Origin: an uncultured Clostridia bacterium
Lineage (GTDB): Bacteria; Bacillota; Clostridia; Christensenellales; Borkfalkiaceae
Assembly: GCA_945834965.1 (NCBI GenBank)
Contig: CAMAHZ010000096.1
Location: forward strand, 1 to 5,198
DNA: 5,198 bases
Reading direction: 5' to 3'
The stretch's first letter is position 1, and every line of letters starts with the position of its first letter. The notes under the pieces were generated by a model. That model was not told the DNA's origin, searched no databases, and worked only from the letters and a program-made list of their open reading frames with translations. Positions 1 to 5,121 of this stretch are shown here, piece after piece. Made by a program: the position numbers and the translations under genes.

Positions 1-39
1 AAGGCGAGTATTTTCGACGGGGAGTTTACTAAGGCGTAA
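1..39 (+). CDS. Possible C-terminal tail of a convergent gene (partial)
   Basis: Plus-strand frame 1 is open from the window edge and ends with KASIFDGEFTKA and a TAA stop. The codons (AAG, GCG, GAC, GGG, GAG) resemble those used in the neighbouring genes. The minus strand has no plausible gene start here, so a plus-strand gene running towards hit would explain the stretch. Only twelve residues are visible and no family can be recognised. Two minus-strand frames are also open over the same bases, so this could be a chance reading. It is offered as a tentative call. Confidence 0.35.
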   Translation, partial: KASIFDGEFTKA

Positions 40-106
40 ATGACCCGAGAAAAACACAGCCTGACACAGTATTACGACGCATATTTACAAAGCGCAAATA
101 TTAAGC
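40..106. other. Short intergenic stretch downstream of hit
   Basis: No convincing gene or strong terminator is visible. A weak AT-rich inverted repeat pairs ATATTT (81-86) with AAATAT (96-101) across a nine-base loop, too weak to call as a terminator. A 26-codon plus-strand frame (40-120) starts directly after the preceding stop but runs into the end of hit and has no recognisable content. No minus-strand start codon opens a long frame, so the next gene of the operon, if there is one, begins outside the window. Confidence 0.4.
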
Positions 107-448
107 CTAAAAGTCACTAAGCTTTTCGCCGCCGAGTATGTGTATATGCAGGTGATATACCGTCTGCCCTGCGTCATCGCCTTGATTGATTAAAAGGCGA
201 TAGCCGTTTTCGCAGCCGTTTGCCTTGGCAATTGAAGGGATTTTCAAAAGCATATATTTTAAAATATCCGCTTCCGTCTCCCCCATCTCTTCCAAGAGCT
301 TGAAGTGCGTTTTAGGCACAGCCAAAAGGTGAACCTTAGCCTTAGGCTCTATATCCTTAAAGACGTACATCTTATCGTCTTCGTACACCTTAGACGAAGG
401 AATTTCACCCTTGATTATTCTGCAGAAGATACATTTTCCGTCGAGCAT
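107..448 (-). CDS. HIT-family (Hint-type) nucleotide hydrolase
   Basis: This is a complete 113-residue histidine-triad protein, the usual length for bacterial Hint/PKCI-type members. The N-terminal CIFC (Cys6, Cys9) with His48 and His99 forms the zinc-site pattern seen in this subgroup. The triad itself is YHLHIHIL (His99, His101, His103), preceded by the typical NQGDDAGQTV stretch. Family members hydrolyse nucleoside phosphoramidates and related nucleotides in the cytoplasm; the physiological substrate is generally not established. The ATG start is supported by GGAGGG ten bases upstream and by the standard N-terminus ahead of CIFC. The first 34 bases overlap the end of the membrane-protein gene. 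HIT genes commonly follow mtaB in Clostridia, often before rpsU. The family assignment is secure; the exact substrate is not. Confidence 0.93.
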   Translation of the reverse strand: MLDGKCIFCRIIKGEIPSSKVYEDDKMYVFKDIEPKAKVHLLAVPKTHFKLLEEMGETEADILKYMLLKIPSIAKANGCENGYRLLINQGDDAGQTVYHLHIHILGGEKLSDF

Positions 449-2013
449 AGTTTTTTAACCCTCCAACTTTTTATTCTTAAAGCAATATAGCATACCGCCG
501 CCGCGCCAGCGAGAGCGGCAAACGTGTAGAACAGCCAGGTGTAACGGGGGTCGGATAAATCCCTTGCGTAGTCCGCGTCGTAGATAAAGACGGTGATATT
601 GCCCCTTGAATCGAAGTTATAACCCGTTACGACGGCGTCGGTCAGGCGGAAGAAAGATGCGTACAGCGTTCCGTTGTTGTAGATATCTTCCTTAAAATAG
701 GTGTTTTGAGTAGTGCCGTTGTCTATCGTAACGCCCGTCTTATACGGGTATTTTCTCGTTGCGCCGTAGTACCAGTATTCGTAAGTTACGCTACATTCCA
801 CGCCGCCTATAACCGCAACCGAATCTACGCTTTGAATGGTGTATTCTCCGCTGAACGTATCGCTTGCGGAAGTACTGCTGTCGTAATCTCGGTTCTCAAC
901 GTTAAGCTCCGCCCCGTCCTGCATAAACTCTATAAAGCTATCCGCCGAATGGAAAACTTCCGTGCCGTACCTTTCACGGAAGGGAACGGCGCAGTAAAAG
1001 CAGGCGATAATCGCCATTAACACCGCAGAAATAGCCAAAGATACGTGACCCCAATGCTTCCAGTAGGCAGGGTCGGTTTTCTGCAAGGTATCTTCGTCGG
1101 CGTTGCTCGGTTCTGCGCTTGCGCCCACGTCTACAGGCAAACTCTTTTCGCCGAACACCTTATTCCTTTCACTCTTAATAATTATTGCACATTCAATAAG
1201 CGCAACGAGTGCGCACGCACCGCAGACCACGCCGTGGGCAACGTTGTTCAAAGGCAAATCCCAGGCAATATGCAAGCCACAACTTAAAATAAGCACGGGG
1301 TACAAGACCAAATTTGCAAACATTCGCTTTGAAAAATTAAACGCCCAACCGATTGCACCCGTCCATAGAATGTGCGTGCAGAGAGACGATATACCCCTTG
1401 AAAAGGCTATTTCGATAACCGTTGTAAGGTTTAGGGACGAAAGCTCGTTTGCGCTTGTGAATATGTAGCCCATATCTTCCACAATCGAAAAGCCGCAGCC
1501 CACCGCCGCACCGAACATAAAGCCTGCAAGGGGCGAACGGTTTTTTGCGGCGATAAGCACTACGAGCGTTGCCGCTGCCTTGGGCAATTCTTCAAAAAAG
1601 CCCGTGTAAACAGCCGAAAGCCATTTATCGTTTGCAGGGAATAAATCGAATAAAATCTGCGAAACGACGTTCGCCGCCGTACCGCCCATAAGTAGTGCAA
1701 GCAGGATTGAAAGATAGCTTAAATCTCTTTTAGGGTACAGCTCGTATAAAAACAGGATAAACGACAGGTTAAAGCAGGTTGACGATAACACTATTATCGT
1801 GGGTGCAAACAACTCGTTATAAGTAAAGCGGACGATTAATAAGAACACCGCAAGCAGTACGAAAAGCAACGCAAAAAGGCGGCAATACGCCCAAGGGTAC
1901 TTTTTGTTTTCGCCCTTTCTGCCGCGAATGCCGCGCGTGAGCAGTTCGGCATATTCCATATTTGTATGCCGCCTGAAAGTCTGTTTGAAAAATTGTACTA
2001 TCTTACTTCTCAT
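415..2013 (-). CDS. PrsW-family intramembrane protease with C-terminal extracytoplasmic domain
   Basis: This 532-residue polytopic membrane protein carries the three PrsW signatures: EExxK at 141-145 (FFEELPK), FxxxE at 175-179 (GFSIVED) and HxxxD at 248-252 (HIAWD). His214 in THILWTG is a further family-like residue. Bacillus subtilis PrsW starts cleavage of the anti-sigma factor RsiW; the substrate here is unknown. By hydrophobicity and positive-inside charge I infer about eight membrane segments at 43-279, an acidic cytoplasmic linker (280-322), a ninth segment (323-343), an extracytoplasmic domain of about 145 residues rich in Tyr, Thr and Val (345-490), and a final segment (491-512) with a basic cytoplasmic tail. 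PrsW itself is about 220 residues, so the C-terminal half is an addition. The start is uncertain: ATG at 2013 has no clear ribosome binding site, while ATG at 1959 (514 residues) has AGGCGG nine bases upstream. The gene lies between mtaB and hit, an unusual place. Confidence 0.85.
   Translation of the reverse strand: MRSKIVQFFKQTFRRHTNMEYAELLTRGIRGRKGENKKYPWAYCRLFALLFVLLAVFLLIVRFTYNELFAPTIIVLSSTCFNLSFILFLYELYPKRDLSYLSILLALLMGGTAANVVSQILFDLFPANDKWLSAVYTGFFEELPKAAATLVVLIAAKNRSPLAGFMFGAAVGCGFSIVEDMGYIFTSANELSSLNLTTVIEIAFSRGISSLCTHILWTGAIGWAFNFSKRMFANLVLYPVLILSCGLHIAWDLPLNNVAHGVVCGACALVALIECAIIIKSERNKVFGEKSLPVDVGASAEPSNADEDTLQKTDPAYWKHWGHVSLAISAVLMAIIACFYCAVPFRERYGTEVFHSADSFIEFMQDGAELNVENRDYDSSTSASDTFSGEYTIQSVDSVAVIGGVECSVTYEYWYYGATRKYPYKTGVTIDNGTTQNTYFKEDIYNNGTLYASFFRLTDAVVTGYNFDSRGNITVFIYDADYARDLSDPRYTWLFYTFAALAGAAAVCYIALRIKSWRVKKLCSTENVSSAE
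459..464 (-). promoter_or_regulatory. Shine-Dalgarno site for the HIT gene
   Basis: GGAGGG on the minus strand lies ten bases before the ATG at 446-448. It is inside the last codons of the upstream membrane-protein gene. It fixes the HIT start and shows that the HIT gene keeps its own strong ribosome binding site despite the overlap. Confidence 0.75.
1969..1974 (-). promoter_or_regulatory. Candidate ribosome binding site favouring an internal start of the PrsW-like gene
   Basis: AGGCGG, one mismatch from AGGAGG, lies nine bases before the in-frame ATG at 1957-1959. The more distal ATG at 2011-2013 is preceded by GGCAAGTTAAA, with no good Shine-Dalgarno match. If this site is used, the protein begins MEYAELL and is 18 residues shorter. 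The lost residues are basic and outside the membrane core, so function would not decide between the starts. Confidence 0.4.
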
Positions 2014-2040
2014 TTTAACTTGCCAAAAAATATCGTTAGC

Positions 2041-2066
2041 TTGGTCAGGCGAAACGCCGCAACCAA
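2041..2066 (-). other. Weak stem-loop in the mtaB to PrsW-like gene spacer
   Basis: In the 63-base gap after mtaB, TTGGT pairs with ACCAA and an inner GGCG pairs with CGCC around a TTT loop, separated by a small internal bulge. On the transcribed strand a run of six T follows about ten bases beyond the stem, too far for a classical terminator. It may be a weak attenuator, an mRNA processing or stability element, or chance. I saw no convincing promoter in this gap. Confidence 0.25.
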
Positions 2067-2076
2067 AGCGGTTTTA

Positions 2077-3291
2077 TCAATTTACAATCTCTGCGATTGC
2101 CCCGTCCTTATAGGGCGAGACGAGCTTAACGTCTGCCCTTCCTAACTGCCTGCCCGAAACGTACACCTTGATATACCCTTCGGTATAGCCCGTAGTATAT
2201 TCGCCGTCGAAATCTTCAAATATGACGTTATAAACCTTACCCAACCTTTCGCTTATATAGCGACTTGCGGCGGCGTCTGCCGCTTTAAGTAAGCGGTGCA
2301 GCCTTTGAGACTTAATATCCTTAGGCACGTCCTGCATAGCGTACGCCTTAGTTCCTTCCCTTGGCGAGAACGCAAACGCATGCACCCTTGAAAGCTTTGC
2401 CGCATCTATTATTGAAAGGCTGTCGCAAAAGTCCTGTTCCGTCTCGCCGCAAAAGCCTGCGATTATATCCGTGGTTATTGCCGCGTCGGGGAATTTACTA
2501 TAGATAAGCTCACACTTTTGTAGGTATTCTTCCCTTGAATACTTCCTGTTCATAGCCTTTAATACGGCGTTAGAGCCGCTCTGCAAAGACAGGTGGAACT
2601 GCGGAGCAAAGTCCTTTAAAGCCGCAAGTGCGTCTAAAAGCTTTTCGTCTATTACCCTGCACTCAATCGAGCCAAGGCGTATGCGCTTATCGGTAAAGGC
2701 GATTTCTTTGATAAGCCCTGCAAGCCCGTCGGCGTGGGCGTTGTACGCGGATATGTTTATGCCCGTTAAAACTATCTCGGGCGAAGTGCAGTTTTTAATC
2801 TCTTCAACTATATCTTCGACGGGGCGGCTCTCTACCCTGCCCCTTAAGTAGGGAATTACGCAGTAGCTGCAAAAGTTGTTACAGCCGTCCTCAATCTTGA
2901 TAAAGGCACGGGTTTTTAACTGCTTGGGCGGACAAAGAGATAGACAGCCTTCGCCGCCGAAATCGGAGACTATGGCGTTTACGACTTCTTCCTTCTTCCT
3001 TGCGCCGCACACGAACCTTACGCCCTTGCCTAAAAAACTCTCTTCGCTCTTTTGCGACGCACAGCCGCAGACGTATATTAGCGCTTGGGGGTTGAACTTT
3101 TTCGCCCTTGCAACGAGCTGACGGCTCTTTTTTTCCGCTTCCTTAGTCACGGCGCAGGTATTTAAAACGTAGACGTCGGCAGGCGCAAGCTCGTCGGAAA
3201 CCTGCCAGCCCCTATTCTCTAATTCCGCCGCGAGCGACGCGCTTTCGACTTCGTTTACCTTACAGCCGAGCGTAAAAATTACCGCTTTCAA
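2077..3291 (-). CDS. mtaB: tRNA (N6-L-threonylcarbamoyladenosine37-C2)-methylthiotransferase MtaB
   Basis: This 404-residue radical-SAM methylthiotransferase converts t6A to ms2t6A at position 37 of ANN-decoding tRNAs. The N-terminal domain carries the auxiliary iron-sulfur ligands Cys10 (FTLGCKVNEVES), Cys46 (LNTCAVT) and Cys77 (CGCASQ). The radical-SAM core has CxxxCxxC at 137-144 (Cys137, Cys141, Cys144), followed by YLRGRVESRP and, later, LSLQSGS and TTDIIAGFCGET. A TRAM RNA-binding domain occupies about 345-404. The TLGCKVN start and the SRP segment favour MtaB over MiaB. The protein is a little shorter than Bacillus subtilis YqeV (about 450). The start is TTG, placed so that the protein begins MKAVIFTLGC as expected; AAGGAG lies five bases upstream and TTGA overlaps the rsmE stop. 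Extra Cys75 next to Cys77 is a small oddity. Cytoplasmic, and co-transcribed with prmA and rsmE. Confidence 0.95.
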   Translation of the reverse strand: MKAVIFTLGCKVNEVESASLAAELENRGWQVSDELAPADVYVLNTCAVTKEAEKKSRQLVARAKKFNPQALIYVCGCASQKSEESFLGKGVRFVCGARKKEEVVNAIVSDFGGEGCLSLCPPKQLKTRAFIKIEDGCNNFCSYCVIPYLRGRVESRPVEDIVEEIKNCTSPEIVLTGINISAYNAHADGLAGLIKEIAFTDKRIRLGSIECRVIDEKLLDALAALKDFAPQFHLSLQSGSNAVLKAMNRKYSREEYLQKCELIYSKFPDAAITTDIIAGFCGETEQDFCDSLSIIDAAKLSRVHAFAFSPREGTKAYAMQDVPKDIKSQRLHRLLKAADAAASRYISERLGKVYNVIFEDFDGEYTTGYTEGYIKVYVSGRQLGRADVKLVSPYKDGAIAEIVN

Positions 3292-4019
3292 TCAAGCTCC
3301 TTCAGGCTGAACGCGGCAATAGAGCAAACGGCGATTGCCGCCGTCTCCGCACGCAAAATGCGCTTGCCCAAGCTCATACCCTTAAATCCGTATTTTTCCC
3401 TTGCCAAAGCGAACTCTTCGTCCGCAAAGCCGCCTTCGCTGCCCACGACGAGCGCGCAAGAGCCGTTTATGCTGCCGAAATTTACTTCGCTCCCCGTTGC
3501 AAATTCGCAGAAAAAGAGCTTGTTTTCAAAGTCCTTTGCAGACTCTAACGCCGCAGCAAAATCGTCGAAATACTCAACTTCCGGCACGACCGAGCGCAGG
3601 CACTGCTTTGCCGCTTCCCTTGTAACTTTTTTAAGGCGTTCAAGCTTGTTCGCGTTCATATACGCCGAGCAATAGCGAGAATTAAATACGCCTATTTTAG
3701 ATACGCCGAGTTCGGTTGCCTTTTGCACGACGAGTTCGGTCTTGTCGCCCTTTAACGCACCCACAAGCAGATATATGAGGGTGTTAGGCTCTCTCTCGCC
3801 CCTGTTTACCCCCGTAATATGTGCGAGCAAACTGTTTTTTGAAACCTTAGCAACTATTGCCGTGTATTCGTTGGCGGTGTTGTCTAAAAGGGTGATTTCG
3901 CTACCTTCGCCCACCCTTAACACCGTCTTTGCGTGTATAAATTCTTCGCCGTCTAAAGTCACTTCGGTTTGGTCGGGGTAGTTAATTTTATCTACGAAAA
4001 AGCGGTGCGGCGTACTCAT
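3288..4019 (-). CDS. rsmE: 16S rRNA (uracil(1498)-N3)-methyltransferase RsmE
   Basis: This 243-residue SPOUT-class enzyme methylates N3 of U1498 in helix 44 of 16S rRNA, using SAM. An N-terminal PUA-like RNA-binding domain (about 1-70, MSTPHRFFV and HAKTVLRVGEG) precedes the knotted methyltransferase domain with ALKGDKTELVVQKATELGV (88-106), VVGSEGGFADEE (191-202) and LGKRILRAETAAIAVCS (217-233). The last two are the cofactor-binding knot motifs. The usual EQSxR segment appears as KQCLR (139-142 region), and GPEGG appears as GSEGG. I chose the ATG at 4019 because its product begins as family members do and because ATGA overlaps the prmA stop. A longer frame from GTG at 4046 adds nine unlikely residues, with its purine run abutting the GTG. 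No Shine-Dalgarno precedes the ATG, so translation probably depends on coupling to prmA. Length is typical. Confidence 0.95.
   Translation of the reverse strand: MSTPHRFFVDKINYPDQTEVTLDGEEFIHAKTVLRVGEGSEITLLDNTANEYTAIVAKVSKNSLLAHITGVNRGEREPNTLIYLLVGALKGDKTELVVQKATELGVSKIGVFNSRYCSAYMNANKLERLKKVTREAAKQCLRSVVPEVEYFDDFAAALESAKDFENKLFFCEFATGSEVNFGSINGSCALVVGSEGGFADEEFALAREKYGFKGMSLGKRILRAETAAIAVCSIAAFSLKELD
3297..3302 (-). promoter_or_regulatory. Shine-Dalgarno site deciding the TTG start of mtaB
   Basis: A perfect AAGGAG, located in the last codons of rsmE, lies five bases ahead of the TTG at 3289-3291. No ATG or GTG in this frame would give the expected MKAVIFTLGC N-terminus, so this site supports the non-ATG start. 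The stop of rsmE (TGA) shares bases with the TTG, which suggests translational coupling. Confidence 0.8.
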
Positions 4020-4960
4020 AGCGATTTGAACGCCAACGCGTTCCACTCCCCTTTATTTACCTTTTCGGATAGGGTTAGCCCCTGCGCCGAATAGACTTCT
4101 ACCACCCTTTCAAGCTTTTCGTTTATTATGCCGCTTAAAATGAGCGTGCCGCCCGACTTGAGATTTTTAGGGATAGAAGGGGCTAGCCTTTCCAAAATAT
4201 CCGCAGTTATGTTTGCAAGCATAATATCGCCCTTTAGGGAGCTGTCTTCTAAAAGGTCGGAACGGGCTATAACCACCTTTTCGGTCACGCCGTTTAATTC
4301 GGAATTGTGCTTTGCGCTCTCTACCGCAACGGCGTCGATATCGGTAAGGTAGGCAAACTTTGCGCCGAGCTTAACCGCCGATATACCCAAAATGCCGCTT
4401 CCGCACCCTACGTCGATGCATACGCTCTCGGGCGAGATATACTTTTGCAACAACTCTACGCACATAGACGTCGTCTCGTGCTCACCCGTGCCGAAAGCCA
4501 TATTGTTGTCGAGCTTGACAATCTCTTCGCCGTCCTTTTTATCGTAGGCAATCCACTCGGGCACGACCACCACGTTGCCCAAGTGTATCGGGCGGAAGTG
4601 GTTGCGCCAAATCTCTATCCAGTCGTCGCCTTCGATTTCCCTTTTGGTCGTCTCAAGCGTGCCTAAAGGCAAAGCGCCTGCACAGTTTTCAACCGTCTCT
4701 TCTATATCCTTTCTTATCTGCGGCAGAACGGCGTCCGCATCGGATATGGCGATAAACGCCTTGACCATAACGTCGCCCGAATTTTCGGCAATCAGCTCTT
4801 CGTCCATATAGTCCCAGTAGGACGATTTATCCCTTTGAAGGGCTATAACGTCCTTGACGTCGGAGATTGCCACGCCGTAAGACGTGTATCGCCACATAAT
4901 GTCTGCAATTAGTTCGCTGCCTTCTGAAGTTGTGTGTACAGTAAGTTCAATAAATTTCAT
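4016..4960 (-). CDS. prmA: Ribosomal protein L11 methyltransferase PrmA
   Basis: This 314-residue protein (family usually about 295-315) trimethylates residues of ribosomal protein L11 with SAM in the cytoplasm. The N-terminal substrate-recognition domain (about 1-100) begins MKFIELTVHTTSEG, matching Bacillus PrmA starts. The linker carries the diagnostic DDWIEIWRNHFRPIHLG (112-128) and the loop FGTGEHETT (156-164). The Rossmann fold has motif I DVGCGSGILG (183-192), an acidic DID (207-209) and ANITADIL (249-256) at the position of the catalytic NxxxxxL-type loop. The homologous N-terminus fixes the ATG at 4960, yet no Shine-Dalgarno is present and the -10 box ends six bases upstream, suggesting leaderless translation. 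It is first in the operon; its TGA overlaps the rsmE ATG. The gene is not essential in several bacteria, so its role here is inferred from the family. Confidence 0.96.
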   Translation of the reverse strand: MKFIELTVHTTSEGSELIADIMWRYTSYGVAISDVKDVIALQRDKSSYWDYMDEELIAENSGDVMVKAFIAISDADAVLPQIRKDIEETVENCAGALPLGTLETTKREIEGDDWIEIWRNHFRPIHLGNVVVVPEWIAYDKKDGEEIVKLDNNMAFGTGEHETTSMCVELLQKYISPESVCIDVGCGSGILGISAVKLGAKFAYLTDIDAVAVESAKHNSELNGVTEKVVIARSDLLEDSSLKGDIMLANITADILERLAPSIPKNLKSGGTLILSGIINEKLERVVEVYSAQGLTLSEKVNKGEWNALAFKSL

Positions 4961-4966
4961 AGAATT

Positions 4967-4995
4967 ATTTTAACACATAAAGTGTTAAATAGCAA
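4967..4995 (-). promoter_or_regulatory. Sigma-A-type promoter of the prmA operon with extended -10
   Basis: On the minus strand, TTGCTA (4990-4995, four of six to TTGACA) is followed by exactly 17 bases and TAAAAT (4967-4972, five of six to TATAAT). TGT directly before the -10 gives the extended TGn element. The base expected for initiation, seven after the -10, is the A of the prmA ATG. The promoter lies downstream of the preceding gene's terminator, so it should drive prmA, rsmE, mtaB, the PrsW-like gene and the HIT gene. Confidence 0.7.
4969..4989. promoter_or_regulatory. Perfect inverted repeat over the prmA promoter (candidate operator)
   Basis: TTTAACAC (4969-4976) and GTGTTAAA (4982-4989) are perfect 8-base complements separated by five bases. 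The 21-bp palindrome covers the whole spacer between the -35 and -10 boxes and part of the -10. A dimeric helix-turn-helix repressor bound here would block the promoter. The regulator is unknown; the arms and spacing do not fit CIRCE or the NrdR box. In RNA the repeat would be a weak AT-rich hairpin, and it lies upstream of the predicted transcript start, so a DNA role is more likely. Confidence 0.5.
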
Positions 4996-5008
4996 GCACC
5001 GCCGTAAA

Positions 5009-5030
5009 GTTTTAAATTAATGATTAAAAC
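5009..5030. repeat. Second AT-rich inverted repeat upstream of prmA
   Basis: GTTTTAA (5009-5015) and TTAAAAC (5024-5030) are perfect 7-base complements around an eight-base spacer that itself contains ATTAAT. It lies 14 bases upstream of the -35 box, where an activator or second regulator site, or an AT-rich upstream promoter element, could be placed. Such repeats also arise by chance in AT-rich spacers. Confidence 0.3.
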
Positions 5031-5081
5031 CCGTCGTTGGAGCAATACGTTACGAGAAACAAAGACGAAGATAAAACTTAA

Positions 5082-5118
5082 GCGGGCGGCGCAAAATGCG
5101 CCGCCCGCCCTTTTATTT
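5082..5118 (-). terminator. Strong GC-rich intrinsic terminator after the upstream gene
   Basis: GCGGGCGGCGCA (5082-5093) and its perfect complement (5097-5108) form a 12-bp stem with a three-base AAA loop, just past the stop of the upstream minus-strand gene. On the minus strand it is followed by TTAAGTTTTAT. On the plus strand it is followed by CCTTTTATTT, a slightly better T tract, so it may work in both directions. It separates the upstream gene from the prmA operon, which is why prmA needs its own promoter. Confidence 0.8.
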
Positions 5119-5121
5119 ACC

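Noticed and set aside
40..120. 26-codon plus-strand frame starting right after the TAA at 37-39
   Set aside because: It is short, has no recognisable motif, ends inside hit on the opposite strand, and the nearest purine-rich sequence is poorly spaced.
706..1468. Three plus-strand open frames antisense to the PrsW-like gene
   Set aside because: They are shadows of a well-supported minus-strand gene with clear motifs; none has a convincing ribosome binding site or family resemblance.
2014..2076. Internal promoter for the PrsW-like gene
   Set aside because: Candidate TTGCGG or CTGACC -35 boxes do not pair with any acceptable -10 at 16-18 bases.
4020..4046. Upstream GTG start for rsmE adding nine residues
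   Set aside because: The purine run abuts the GTG with no spacing, and RsmE proteins begin near the PHRFFV segment; the ATG in the ATGA overlap fits better.
3358..4811. Several plus-strand open frames antisense to rsmE and prmA
   Set aside because: The minus-strand genes are certain, and the antisense translations have biased composition (Ser, Arg, Pro) typical of shadow frames.
4969..4989. Promoter palindrome as a CIRCE (HrcA) operator
   Set aside because: The arms partly resemble TTAGCACTC, and prmA is often linked to dnaJ, but the centre is five bases and not nine, and the outer CTC/GAG positions do not match.
4969..4989. Promoter palindrome as an NrdR or Rex box
   Set aside because: ACAC...GTGT recalls the NrdR box, but the length and centre differ; Rex sites have TTGTTAA arms with a four-base centre, which is not what is seen.
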